A stretch of DNA of 64,000 nt, from the NCBI GenBank assembly GCA_965229685.1, contig OZ245920.1:1302001-1366000 (forward strand), written 5' to 3'. The stretch is from Pacificispira sp033344895 (GTDB taxonomy: Bacteria > Pseudomonadota > Alphaproteobacteria > UBA8366 > Aestuariispiraceae). Both the position numbers and the translations under genes were made by a program. This document shows, in pieces, positions 8,488 through 17,232 of the stretch. A model generated the notes under the pieces. The model was not told where the DNA came from. It was given only the letters and a program-made list of their open reading frames with translations, and made no database searches. Within the stretch, counting starts at the first letter, position 1, and each line of letters starts with the position of its first letter.

Positions 8488-9175
8488 TGGCCGCCTGTCG
8501 TCGATTGGTGGATTTGTGCCAGGGCAGGATCAGCGACATCAGGAAGCCTGTCACGAAGCCGCCGATATGGCTTTCGCCGGAAACCGACATGCCGCCCGGG
8601 CCCGGCAGGAAGGACAGCACGAGGTTGATCCCGAAAAAGGCGGCGATGAAGATCGTGCCGGCGCGCCGGTTGTTGAAAGGATGCGGCACGGCTTCATTGC
8701 CGCGACGCAGGTAGACCATGCGGGACAATGCGCCGACCAGGGCGGATACCGCGCCCGAGGCACCGACAAGATAGATATCCTGTCCGCCATAGATCATGAG
8801 GACGGCAAGGGCCCCGCCGATGGCGCCCAGCGCATAGAGCGCGAGGAATGTCCCGACGGGTACCTGGCGCGCGATCGGTGTGCCGAAGGCCAGCAGAAAG
8901 GCGCTGTTGACCAGCACATGCATCCAGCCGCCATGCATCAGGGCATAACCGACCCAGCGGATGCCGATGGTGAAGGGATACTCGTCAAAAAAGACAAGAT
9001 CGGCCGGGTTGAAGACGAGATAGCGCAGGATCGCATCGATCCAGCTGGCCGGCCCGATCTGGACGAACAGGAAGGCGAGAAGCGTGATGCCGATCGTCCA
9101 CAGGACGACCTTTGGCGCATTGAACATCGGGCGGGCGGGCGGTCGTTGAGAACCGAAGGGGGATGGATCCGTCAT
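8480..9175 (-). CDS. Rhomboid family intramembrane serine protease
   Basis: This 231-residue membrane protein has six or so hydrophobic segments. The rhomboid hallmarks are HGGWMHVLVNSAFLLAFG (the H-x3-H-x3-N helix), the catalytic serine in GASG (Ser140) and the catalytic histidine in SHIGGF (His203). Rhomboids cleave single-pass membrane proteins within the bilayer. The ATG at 9175 is chosen because the acetyltransferase gene ends five bases upstream and a longer N-terminus would be poorly conserved in style. It overlaps the nitroreductase gene downstream by eight bases. The substrate is not known. Confidence 0.9.
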   Translation of the reverse strand: MTDPSPFGSQRPPARPMFNAPKVVLWTIGITLLAFLFVQIGPASWIDAILRYLVFNPADLVFFDEYPFTIGIRWVGYALMHGGWMHVLVNSAFLLAFGTPIARQVPVGTFLALYALGAIGGALAVLMIYGGQDIYLVGASGAVSALVGALSRMVYLRRGNEAVPHPFNNRRAGTIFIAAFFGINLVLSFLPGPGGMSVSGESHIGGFVTGFLMSLILPWHKSTNRRQAAND

Positions 9176-9179
9176 GCCG

Positions 9180-9659
9180 CTATAACTGGGCTTCCCGGGC
9201 CAGACTGTCCAGATTTCCGTCACGCAATTCGTAAACCAGCGCTTCCGGCGACAGGGCGGCACCGATCCGGTCGTAGAGGTTTCGTGCCGGATTGTCCCGA
9301 TAGACGGCCAACCCGACGCAACGCTGCCCCTTCGCTTTCGCGTCTGCCGCCACCCTGGCCAGCATACGGCGGCCCAGGCCGCCGCCCCGGTGTGCCGGAT
9401 CGATGTAGAGGTCCAGAAGCCATGTCGCCATGGTGCCCGTATCCGTGTCGAAGAATTTCTGGCACAGGGCGTAACCGACCGCCGTCCTCTCCGATTCGGC
9501 CAGATATCCGAACATGAACGGATCGTCTCCTGCCATCAGCGGCGCAATCGCACTGCCGGAGAAAGCAGGTTCCTCGACACCGAAGTGACGGTTCAATGCA
9601 TGCGCCTGTTCGGCCAGCGTTTCCGAATCGGACTGACCGGCACGGCGTATCGCAATCAT
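9180..9659 (-). CDS. GNAT family N-acetyltransferase
   Basis: A 159-residue acetyl-CoA-dependent transferase. It shows the GNAT acetyl-CoA loop LYIDPAHRGGGLGRRMLARVAADAKAKG (motif A, R-x-x-G-x-G/A type) and the motif-B segment LAVYRDNPARNLYDRIGA. The N-terminal IRRAGQSDSETLAEQAHALNRHFG is the usual start of the fold. Its start codon lies one base from the stop of the CoA-transferase gene, and its stop lies four bases ahead of the rhomboid gene, suggesting one transcript. The acceptor substrate cannot be inferred. Confidence 0.87.
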   Translation of the reverse strand: MIAIRRAGQSDSETLAEQAHALNRHFGVEEPAFSGSAIAPLMAGDDPFMFGYLAESERTAVGYALCQKFFDTDTGTMATWLLDLYIDPAHRGGGLGRRMLARVAADAKAKGQRCVGLAVYRDNPARNLYDRIGAALSPEALVYELRDGNLDSLAREAQL

Positions 9660-9660
9660 G

Positions 9661-11586
9661 TCATCCCCCTATGCCGCGATGTGCTTCGGCTTCGGATTCG
9701 TAAATGTGGGGCGCCAGTCCGCGGCGGGACAACATTTCCCCCAGTTTCAGACGCAGGAAAGCCGATGTCGTATAGCGGGATACGTCCGTGTAGTAGGTGT
9801 CGACCACATCGGAGACCATCGCGGCATAGGCATCCGACACGGTCTCGTCCAAGGTGAAACTGTCATAATTGACGACGGCCTTCACCTTGTGCCCCAAGGG
9901 CTCGCAGGTGCGCGCAACGGCCTGCCGTATGGCGTCGACATCCTTCGCGCTGCGTACGGTCAAACCCTCGAAATTCAGGAAGAGAGTATCCCTGTCCGGC
10001 CGGAAGGTGACGCGATCCCTCAGGGGGATTTTCGTCAGATCGTCGACCAGCCCCATCGGCGCTTCGTCGAAGATCCGCCCGTCCATCGGGATGGGGCCGT
10101 CGATCTGCGGCATGAAATCCATCTGGGCCAGAATGTCCCGCTCCAGGTCCATTCCAGGTGCGATTTCGGTCAGCACCAGTCCCGTTTCGTCCAGTCTGAA
10201 GACACAGCGTTCCGTCACGTAAAGAATGGGGCGGCCGAAAGCAGCGGCCCGGCTACCGGAGAAGGTGATCTGCTCGACTTCGGGAAGAAACTTCCGGGCC
10301 TTGCCTTCCGTTTCGATCCGCAACCCGCCGTCGGCGAGGCGGACCGAAAGGCCGCCTGCGGTAAAGGACCCCGCGAAGACGACCTTCTTGGCATTCTGCG
10401 AAATATTGATGAAGCCCCCGGCCCCGGCCAGTCGCGGACCGAAGCGGCTGACATTCACATTGCCAGCCCGGTCGGCTTGGGCGAGCCCCAGACAGGCCAG
10501 GTCGAGCCCGCCCCCGTCATAGAAGTCGAACTGCTGATTCTGGTCCAGGATGGTATCCGCGTTGACCGTGGCCCCAAAATCCAGCCCGGATGCCGGAATG
10601 CCGCCGATGGCGCCGGATTCGGCGGTCAGGGTCACATAACGCAGGATCTTTTCTTCGGCGGCGACGCGGGCCACCCCCTCGGGCATGCCGATACCCAGAT
10701 TGACGATTCCGTTCATCGGCAGTTCGAAGGCACAACGCCGCGCGATGATCTTGCGCTCGTCTAGGGGCATGCTTTCCAGACCGACCATCGGGGCACGGAT
10801 TTCCTGCGCAAATGCCGGGGAGAAGGCTGTTGCATAGGTCTGACGATGCAGGTCGCCCTCGGCAACCACGACACAGTCGACCAAATTGCCTGGAATCCGG
10901 ACCTGGCGCGGCGGCAGCGATCCACTTTCGGCAATTCTTTCGACCTGCGCCAGAACAAAGCCGCCGGAATTCTTCGCCGCCATCGCCATGGCGAGATTGT
11001 CCAGCGTCAGGGCTTCTCGCTCCATCGTGATGTTGCCGGCTGCATCCGCCGTGGTGCCACGGATCAGGGCAATCTGGATCGGGTGGGTGCGATAAAACAG
11101 GAATTCCTCTTCGCCGCGCTGTTCCAGGGTGACGATGTCCTCGGTCGTGGCGGCGTTGATCTTGCCGCCATCCTGGCGCGGATCGACAAAGGTCCCCAGG
11201 CCGACTCGTGAGAAGGAGCCGGGCCGTCCCGCGGCGATATCGCGGTACATGTTGGAAATGGCGCCCTGCGGCAGATTGTAGGCCTCGATCTCTCCGGCGA
11301 CGGCGCGCGCGGCCAGTTTCGGAATCAGACCCCAATGCCCACCGATGGCCCGGCGCACCAGCCCTGGAGCTGCCAGTCGGTTGAGCCCCTGATCCTTGCC
11401 GTCGCCCTGACCGGCCGCAAATATCAGTGTCAGATCGGCCGGCGCGCCGCTCTCCTCGAACCGTCTTGCCAATGCCTGTAGCAGTGCATCGGGCGTACCG
11501 GCGCCGACAAATCCGGAATTGGCGATGGTGTCCCCACTGCGAATGATCGCAACGGCCTCGTCCGCCGATACGATTTTGTTTTTCAT
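9661..11586 (-). CDS. Fused alpha/beta CoA-transferase (acyl-CoA:acetate/3-ketoacid type)
   Basis: A 641-residue protein with two CoA-transferase family I domains in one chain, as in propionate CoA-transferase and YdiF. Such enzymes move CoA between carboxylic acids through a glutamyl-CoA intermediate. The predicted catalytic glutamate is Glu323 in LTAESGAIGGIP. The N-terminal GFVGAGTPDALLQAL and VDPRQDGGKIN segments fit the alpha-like half. About 120 C-terminal residues extend beyond the usual 520-residue length. The ATG at 11586 has GGGAG upstream. It is divergent from an acyl-CoA ligase gene, with 139 bases between the starts, which suggests joint control of an acid-activation pathway. Confidence 0.87.
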   Translation of the reverse strand: MKNKIVSADEAVAIIRSGDTIANSGFVGAGTPDALLQALARRFEESGAPADLTLIFAAGQGDGKDQGLNRLAAPGLVRRAIGGHWGLIPKLAARAVAGEIEAYNLPQGAISNMYRDIAAGRPGSFSRVGLGTFVDPRQDGGKINAATTEDIVTLEQRGEEEFLFYRTHPIQIALIRGTTADAAGNITMEREALTLDNLAMAMAAKNSGGFVLAQVERIAESGSLPPRQVRIPGNLVDCVVVAEGDLHRQTYATAFSPAFAQEIRAPMVGLESMPLDERKIIARRCAFELPMNGIVNLGIGMPEGVARVAAEEKILRYVTLTAESGAIGGIPASGLDFGATVNADTILDQNQQFDFYDGGGLDLACLGLAQADRAGNVNVSRFGPRLAGAGGFINISQNAKKVVFAGSFTAGGLSVRLADGGLRIETEGKARKFLPEVEQITFSGSRAAAFGRPILYVTERCVFRLDETGLVLTEIAPGMDLERDILAQMDFMPQIDGPIPMDGRIFDEAPMGLVDDLTKIPLRDRVTFRPDRDTLFLNFEGLTVRSAKDVDAIRQAVARTCEPLGHKVKAVVNYDSFTLDETVSDAYAAMVSDVVDTYYTDVSRYTTSAFLRLKLGEMLSRRGLAPHIYESEAEAHRGIGG

Positions 11587-11725
11587 CGCGATTTTCTCCC
11601 CCGTTTCGGCGGATACTATCCGAGCGTGTCCGTCGCCAAAAGGGGATAGCGTCCTCCGGCGCGACTTGGCAGAGCCTGCGGAGACGATACAGTCTGCGGC
11701 AAAAGATGCGTGTTCAGGGGAGCAG

Positions 11726-13243
11726 ATGATGAATCTTGCAATCTGGCTGGAACGGTCGGCGAAGGCTTTCAGCGATCTGCCATCCATAGGGGTTGGCAGC
11801 CACACCGTTCGAACCTTTCGGCAAAGTGCGGAGCGGGTCGCCCGTCTGGCAGGTGGATTGCGTCACGGTCTGGGCCTGAAGGCCGGGGACAATGTCGCCG
11901 TCTTTGCCAAGAACGGGCCGGATTACGCCGAAACGCTGTATGCGATCTGGTGGGCCGGACTGGGCGCAGTGCCGATCAACGGCAAGCTGCATGAGAGCGA
12001 GGTCGCCTATATTCTGGAGAATTCGCAGGCGCGCGCGGTTTTCGTTTCCGCCGATCTGGCTGAAACGGCGGCGCCTGGCCTGCCGGATCGGGCACCGATG
12101 GTGCTGCTGGGCGGGGCGGATCACGACAGGCTGCTAGCCGCCGAAAGCCTGTCCCTGTGTCCGGCGGAGGCCGATGATCTGGCCTGGTTGTTCTATACGT
12201 CCGGCACGACGGGGCGCCCGAAAGGGGCCATGCTGACCCACCGCAATCTTGCGGCAATGACCTGGGCATACTTCGCATCCATCGACCGGCTGGAACCGGG
12301 GGGGGCGATCCTGCATGCCGCGCCCATGAGCCATGGGTCGGGCCTGTACATCCTGCCGCATCTGGCCCGTGGTTGCTGTCAGGTGACGCCGGAAAGCGGC
12401 GGGTTCGATGCCGCGGAGATATTCGAGACCATCGCGCATTGGCCCGGTACGTCGATGTTCGCCGCGCCGACCATGGTCAATCGTCTGACCCGCCATGGCG
12501 GTCCGGCCCCGACCGAAAATCTGCGCTCCCTGATTTATGGCGGCGGACCGATGTATGTGGAGGATGCCCAGGCTGCCCTGGCGCGGCTGGGACCGCATCT
12601 GGTTCAGATCTACGGTCAGGGCGAAAGTCCGATGACCATCACCTGTCTGGAGAAGCAGTCCATCGCCGATACCGGGCAGACACGCTATCTGGAGCGACTG
12701 GGGTCCGTCGGGCAGCCGTTTGCAAATGTCGAGGTGCGGGTCGCCGATGCGGACGACAATCCCGTTCCCGTCGGAGAGGCCGGTGAAATCCTGGTTCGCG
12801 GCGACAGCGTGATGAAAGGCTATTGGAACAATCCGGAGGCCACGGCAGATACGCTGCGCGGTGGCTGGCTGCATACCGGGGATGTCGGGCGGTTCGATGC
12901 TGACGGTTATCTGACCCTGATGGACCGGTCGAAGGACCTGGTGATTTCCGGCGGTACCAACATCTATCCGCGGGAAATCGAGGAGGTACTGCTGGAACAT
13001 CCGCGCGTCGAGGAGGTCTCGGTAATCGGGCGCCGCGATCCGGAATGGGGAGAGGTCGTTGTCGCCTATGTGGTCGGTGCAGCGGAACCCGCGGAACTGG
13101 ACGCGCTGTGCCTTGAAAAGATTGCGCGCTTCAAGCGGCCGAAGGACTATGTCTTTGTCGATAGCCTGCCGAAGAACAATTACGGCAAGGTGTTGAAGAC
13201 TGCGTTGCGGGACTTGGACGGCTCCAGATCGGTGGGACACTGA
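11726..13243 (+). CDS. AMP-forming acyl-CoA synthetase/ligase
   Basis: A 505-residue member of the ANL superfamily that activates a carboxylic acid through an acyl-adenylate to an acyl-CoA. The P-loop-like motif YTSGTTGRPKG lies at 157-167, IYGQGESPM is motif A4/A5, GWLHTGDVG is the ATP/ribose-binding motif and the catalytic C-terminal lysine sits in KNNYGKVLK. Two tandem ATG codons (11726 and 11729) follow AGGGGAG, and either could be used. It is divergent from the fused CoA-transferase. The acid substrate is not evident; the overall sequence is closest in style to long-chain or aromatic acid ligases. Confidence 0.9.
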   Translation: MMNLAIWLERSAKAFSDLPSIGVGSHTVRTFRQSAERVARLAGGLRHGLGLKAGDNVAVFAKNGPDYAETLYAIWWAGLGAVPINGKLHESEVAYILENSQARAVFVSADLAETAAPGLPDRAPMVLLGGADHDRLLAAESLSLCPAEADDLAWLFYTSGTTGRPKGAMLTHRNLAAMTWAYFASIDRLEPGGAILHAAPMSHGSGLYILPHLARGCCQVTPESGGFDAAEIFETIAHWPGTSMFAAPTMVNRLTRHGGPAPTENLRSLIYGGGPMYVEDAQAALARLGPHLVQIYGQGESPMTITCLEKQSIADTGQTRYLERLGSVGQPFANVEVRVADADDNPVPVGEAGEILVRGDSVMKGYWNNPEATADTLRGGWLHTGDVGRFDADGYLTLMDRSKDLVISGGTNIYPREIEEVLLEHPRVEEVSVIGRRDPEWGEVVVAYVVGAAEPAELDALCLEKIARFKRPKDYVFVDSLPKNNYGKVLKTALRDLDGSRSVGH

Positions 13244-13305
13244 TCCATGTCATTGGCCCGTCACGGCCTTTCGCCAGAATGGCGGATATTGAACAGGAGG
13301 CGGAC

Positions 13306-14274
13306 ATGAGCAGCGAGACGGAAGCACCTGTCGGACCAGCACTCCCCGCGGCGGCGGATTCGCAGAAGGACCGGCTGGAACACAATGCCGACGGTGACGC
13401 GGCACAATCCGAATCGTCCTACCACGGCAGCGGCGTAGACGACCACGATGCCGCGATCCGAAGCTTCCAGAGCCGGGAATATCCCTACAAGACCAAGATC
13501 AGCCGTGCTGTCTATGAACGGCGCAAGGCGAAGCTTCAGGTCGAACTCCTGAAGGTTCAGAAATGGACCAAGAATACCGGCCAGCGCGTGGTGATCCTGT
13601 TCGAAGGGCGCGATGCGGCGGGGAAGGGCGGCACCATCAAGCGATTCATGGAACATCTGAATCCCCGTGGTGCCCGCGTCGTCGCGCTCGAGAAACCGAC
13701 GGACGAAGAGCGCGGCCAATGGTATTTTCAGCGCTATATCAAGCACCTACCGACGGCCGGCGAAATCGTACTCTTCGACCGTTCCTGGTACAACCGCGCA
13801 GGGGTTGAACGGGTAATGGGGTTCTGCACCCCGATGGAGTATCTGGAGTTCATGCGTCAGGCGCCACAGATGGAGCGCATGCTGGTGAACAGCGGCATTC
13901 GGCTCTTCAAATACTGGTTCTCGGTGACACAGGACGAGCAGATCCGTCGCTTTGAACGGCGGGAGACGGATCCCCTGAAACAGTGGAAGCTTTCGCCGAT
14001 CGACAAGGTCGCGGTGTCCAAATGGGACGATTACACCGAGGCCAAGGAGGCGATGTTCTTCTATACCGATACGGCGGATGCGCCCTGGACGGTGGTGAAA
14101 TCGAATGACAAGAAGCGCGCGCGCCTGAACTGCATGACCCATTTTCTGCACCATCTCCCCTATGCCGGGAAGGACCGGAAAATCCTGCGTGCGCCCGATT
14201 CGCGCATCGTCGGACCGGCCAGCCACCTGATCGGTCAAAGCGATCACGTCTTCGGGGAAAGCCTGGACATGTAG
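13306..14274 (+). CDS. ppk2: Polyphosphate kinase 2
   Basis: PPK2 uses inorganic polyphosphate to phosphorylate nucleoside diphosphates. The 322-residue product has Walker A in FEGRDAAGKGGTIKRFMEHLNPRG (99-122, shown here only by its key GRDAAGKGG part), Walker B in LFDRSWYNRAGVE (157-168) and the YFQRYIKHLPTAGEIV segment, all typical of single-domain (class I) PPK2. Residues 1-55 are acidic and probably disordered. The ATG at 13306 has AGGAGG six bases upstream, better than an ATG at 13279. It stands between the ligase gene and a hydrolase gene, without an obvious shared pathway. Confidence 0.93.
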   Translation: MSSETEAPVGPALPAAADSQKDRLEHNADGDAAQSESSYHGSGVDDHDAAIRSFQSREYPYKTKISRAVYERRKAKLQVELLKVQKWTKNTGQRVVILFEGRDAAGKGGTIKRFMEHLNPRGARVVALEKPTDEERGQWYFQRYIKHLPTAGEIVLFDRSWYNRAGVERVMGFCTPMEYLEFMRQAPQMERMLVNSGIRLFKYWFSVTQDEQIRRFERRETDPLKQWKLSPIDKVAVSKWDDYTEAKEAMFFYTDTADAPWTVVKSNDKKRARLNCMTHFLHHLPYAGKDRKILRAPDSRIVGPASHLIGQSDHVFGESLDM

Positions 14275-14326
14275 CGGCCCGTTTACCCGGTTGAGCATCG
14301 GGCGCGCGCAGGCTAAACCCTGAGCC

Positions 14327-14974
14327 ATGAAAGCCGTCATCGTACCCGTCACACCGTTTCAGCAGAACTGCACCGTCATCTGGTGTCCGGACACCATGAA
14401 GGGTGCGGTCGTCGATCCCGGTGGCGAGATCGATCGCATCCTCGCCGCCGCTCAGCAGAACGGCGTTGAGATCGAGAAGGTCCTGCTGACACACGGTCAT
14501 CTGGATCATTGCAGCGCTGCGCGCGTTCTGGCGGACCGGCTGTCGGTCCCGCTTGAAGGGCCGCATGAAGAGGATCGGTTCTGGATCGACCGGCTCGCCG
14601 AAGATTGCGAACGCTATGGTTTTCCGGCGACCGAGACGTTCTCGTCCGACCGGTGGCTGGCGGAAGGCGACACGGTGACCGTCGGGCAGCGGACATTGGA
14701 TGTCTATCATTGTCCGGGGCATACGCCGGGGCATGTGGTTTTTCACGACCGCGACGCGGGGATTGCCTGGGTTGGGGATGTCCTCTTCCGAGGCTCTGTC
14801 GGACGCAGCGACTTTCCGCGGGGCGACGGTCCGACCCTGGTGCGTTCGATCGTCGAAAAGCTTTGGCCGCTGGGCGACGATACCGTTTTCATTCCAGGGC
14901 ACGGGCCTTATTCGACCTTCGGGGAAGAACGACGCTCCAACCCGTTCGTGGCGGACCACGTCGTAGGGAGTTAG
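14327..14974 (+). CDS. Metallo-beta-lactamase-fold hydrolase (glyoxalase II-like)
   Basis: A 215-residue protein with the zinc-binding motif THGHLDH (His56, His58, Asp60, His61), a second metal-ligand histidine in YHCPGHTPGHVVF and a bridging aspartate in AWVGDVLF, followed by IPGHGPYS. This layout is that of the small YcbL/glyoxalase II-like hydrolases, which split thioesters such as S-lactoylglutathione. The substrate is not proved by the sequence. It is transcribed alone, with the convergent DUF2794 gene 30 bases away. Confidence 0.88.
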   Translation: MKAVIVPVTPFQQNCTVIWCPDTMKGAVVDPGGEIDRILAAAQQNGVEIEKVLLTHGHLDHCSAARVLADRLSVPLEGPHEEDRFWIDRLAEDCERYGFPATETFSSDRWLAEGDTVTVGQRTLDVYHCPGHTPGHVVFHDRDAGIAWVGDVLFRGSVGRSDFPRGDGPTLVRSIVEKLWPLGDDTVFIPGHGPYSTFGEERRSNPFVADHVVGS

Positions 14975-15004
14975 GGCGCCTCTGCCGGGGGCTGATTCCC
15001 CGGG

Positions 15005-15346
15005 TCAGGCGTCGACCAGACGCAGCTTCTTCTCCAGGACTTTCAATACGTCCGGAAGGTCGCGGCCGCGTTTGACCGTCTGGCCGCCCGTGCGAATGAT
15101 GAATTCCCAATGCTTGCCGTTGCGCCTCTTGGCGATGGCGTAGAGCGGTGTTTCATGGGTGTGTCGGAAAATCGAGAACACCGCGATCGGTCCGTTGAAA
15201 TCGATTGCATAATCCCGCCATTCGCCTGTCGCGACACGGCGGGAATACATATCCAGCAAAAGACGCAGTTCGGATTGATCGAAGTAGACCCGTTGCTTGC
15301 CCCCGCCTTTGCGGCGGTACTCGGAGAAATCGATCAGCTCCGTCAT
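15005..15346 (-). CDS. DUF2794 domain-containing protein
   Basis: A 113-residue cytoplasmic protein that fits the alphaproteobacterial DUF2794 family: RVYFDQSELRLLLDMYSRRV, then GEWRDYAIDF, AVFSIFRHTHETPLYAI and the C-terminal LPDVLKVLEKKLRLV. The family is conserved in the class but has no known reaction. No signal peptide, membrane segment or metal motif is visible. It is followed upstream on the same strand by a lipoprotein gene 100 bases away, possibly independent. Confidence 0.82.
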   Translation of the reverse strand: MTELIDFSEYRRKGGGKQRVYFDQSELRLLLDMYSRRVATGEWRDYAIDFNGPIAVFSIFRHTHETPLYAIAKRRNGKHWEFIIRTGGQTVKRGRDLPDVLKVLEKKLRLVDA

Positions 15347-15446
15347 TGGCCTCGCATCCGTCGGTCGATCTTGGCCGCAAGCCTAACCCATTTACGGACT
15401 GTCACGGAAGCGTCAAATTCGTGCCGCCGATCCGGCGGCGACGGGG

Positions 15447-15797
15447 TTAATTGATGGTGCGTTGCTGGTAGCCGTAGGGGTTCGGACGCTCGAAGCAATT
15501 CACGGTACCCAGAGTGCGATAGCAATAGAGCGGCGCTTCGATCACCTCTTCCTTTTCCGGGCGGCACAGCGGGCCCTTGTCCCGGCTCTTTCGGATCGTA
15601 TCGCAATCCATGCCGGTAACCGCGCTGGCGATCAGGTCCGTCGGCGTCTTGTCTTCGGCGATGATGACCGCGCCGGTCGCCAGAAGGGCGGTGGCCGGCG
15701 TAACAAGTTCGCTGCCGCCGCAGGCGCTCAGCAGGGCGGTCAGACCGATGATCGGCGCCAGTCGTGCCAGCTTTCTGTCGGTAAGGCGCTTGCGCAT
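15447..15797 (-). CDS. Small lipoprotein of unknown function
   Basis: A 116-residue precursor with a basic N-terminus, a hydrophobic stretch and the lipobox LLSACGG, so the mature protein should be acylated at the Cys and tethered to a membrane on the periplasmic side. The mature part carries further cysteines in MDCDTIRKSRDKGPLCRP and YCYRTLGTVNCFERP, which could form two disulphides. The C-terminal ERPNPYGYQQR segment looks like a conserved tail. I do not recognise a functional family. It is divergent from the thioredoxin-like gene, with 155 bases between them. Confidence 0.72.
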   Translation of the reverse strand: MRKRLTDRKLARLAPIIGLTALLSACGGSELVTPATALLATGAVIIAEDKTPTDLIASAVTGMDCDTIRKSRDKGPLCRPEKEEVIEAPLYCYRTLGTVNCFERPNPYGYQQRTIN

Positions 15798-15952
15798 GAA
15801 TCCGTGCTCCAGTTCCCGGGTCGTCCAGATTTTGCCACATTGTAAAGCAATAAGCGGGCCATTCCGGAACGCTGCCTGTCCGGCATTGCGGTGCGCGGGC
15901 GCAATGCTTACAAAGGGCTCGGATTTCCAGCACTTTGCCTGAGGAGAACGAC

Positions 15953-16504
15953 ATGGCTGCAGTATCTCCGCAAACGCCGCTGGGCACGGCGGCCCCGTCC
16001 TTCGAGTTGCCGGACCCGACGGGGACGGCGCATTCCCTGGACGATGTACGCGGCAAGAATGGCACCGTCGTTGCGTTCATCTGCAATCACTGCCCATACG
16101 TCGTGGCGGTTGCAGATCGCATCGCGCAGGCCGCCCGGGATCTGCAAGGGCGCGATATCGGCTTTGTCGCGATCATGTCCAATGATTGGCAGGCCTATCC
16201 ACAGGATGCCCCGAACCGAATGGTGGAGTTTGCCCGGCGCTATGGTTTCGAGTTCCCGTATCTGATCGATGAAACCCAGGAAATTGCAAAGGCCTATGGT
16301 GCGGTCTGCACGCCGGACTTTTTCGGTTTCGATTCGGATCTGAAGCTCGTTTACCGCGGTCGACTAGACGAAAGCGGTCGCATGCCGGGGCCGAAAGAGG
16401 CGAAACGCGACCTCGTCGATGCCATGCTGGCGGTTGCCGATGGCGGGCCCATTCCGGAAAATCAGCCGTCCGCAATGGGCTGTTCGATTAAATGGCGTGG
16501 ATAA
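15953..16504 (+). CDS. Thioredoxin-like AhpC/TSA family protein
   Basis: A 183-residue thioredoxin-fold protein. After an N-terminal LGTAAPSFELPDPTG segment typical of peroxiredoxin/TlpA-like proteins it has the redox motif C-N-H-C (Cys44 and Cys47, followed by PYV), then MSNDWQAYPQDAP and a cis-proline region in AVCTPDFF. This subgroup is often annotated as a thiol-disulphide oxidoreductase or alkyl hydroperoxide reductase-like protein. The ATG at 15953 follows GAGGAG by six bases; a TTG at 15935 lies upstream in frame but overlaps that ribosome site. No signal peptide is present, so it should act in the cytoplasm. Confidence 0.85.
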   Translation: MAAVSPQTPLGTAAPSFELPDPTGTAHSLDDVRGKNGTVVAFICNHCPYVVAVADRIAQAARDLQGRDIGFVAIMSNDWQAYPQDAPNRMVEFARRYGFEFPYLIDETQEIAKAYGAVCTPDFFGFDSDLKLVYRGRLDESGRMPGPKEAKRDLVDAMLAVADGGPIPENQPSAMGCSIKWRG

Positions 16505-16569
16505 AACCGGCCGTCTCGCATACATAGGGCGGTCAAGACGCATTACCTTTCAGCGGAGAGCGGAAACCC

Positions 16570-17220
16570 GTGGCCGATATTTTCAATGAGATCGATGAGG
16601 AGCTGCGCAAGGACAAGGCGCAGGAATGGTGGAGCAGGTACGGCAGGTTCGTGATTGCCGGCTGTGTGGCGGTGGTCGCGGCCGCCGCGGGCTATACTTG
16701 GTTCGAGCAGCAGCGTACCGCCGAACTGCGAGCTCTGGCTGATCGCTATGGCCGCGCTCTGACCCAGGCCGAAACGGGTGAAACCGAGCCTGCGCTGGCA
16801 TCCCTGCAGACCCTGTCCCAGGAAGCGGACGGCGAAGGCATCGGCATGATTGCCGCGTTCCGGCGTGCGGGCCTTCTGGCCGAACAGGATCGCCACGCTG
16901 AGGCCGCCGAAGCCTATGCGGCGATTTCTGCCGACGATGGCGTCGAACCCCTGTATCGCGGTCTCGCCAGTCTCAAGTCCATCCTGCATCGGTCCGTTGC
17001 CGGTGAAGACCACGCCGCCCTTTTGAGCGAGATCGAGCCGCTGACGCAGGACGGTGAGCCCTGGCGGTATTCGGCCCGCATGGTCGCGGCCTCCCTGGCC
17101 ATGGGGACGGGCGACATGGAGCAGGCGCGCGCCTATCTGACCCAGGTGTCCGACGATGACGGCGCCCCGAACAGCGCCCGTACGCAGGCTGCTGAAATTC
17201 TCCAGGCCATCGGGTCTTAA
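16570..17220 (+). CDS. YfgM-like tetratricopeptide membrane protein
   Basis: A 216-residue protein starting at GTG. Residues 1-24 are cytoplasmic and polar (ADIFNEIDEELRKDKAQEWW), 25-46 form one membrane segment, and the rest is a TPR-like helical periplasmic domain with repeated Ala-rich helices. This matches YfgM/Tol-Pal-like proteins that bind SecYEG and periplasmic chaperones. It lies 12 bases ahead of bamB, which is followed by der, the same yfgM-bamB-der order known in Enterobacteria. A role in envelope protein handling is therefore likely. Confidence 0.82.
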   Translation: MADIFNEIDEELRKDKAQEWWSRYGRFVIAGCVAVVAAAAGYTWFEQQRTAELRALADRYGRALTQAETGETEPALASLQTLSQEADGEGIGMIAAFRRAGLLAEQDRHAEAAEAYAAISADDGVEPLYRGLASLKSILHRSVAGEDHAALLSEIEPLTQDGEPWRYSARMVAASLAMGTGDMEQARAYLTQVSDDDGAPNSARTQAAEILQAIGS

Positions 17221-17232
17221 GGTGATTTCCTG

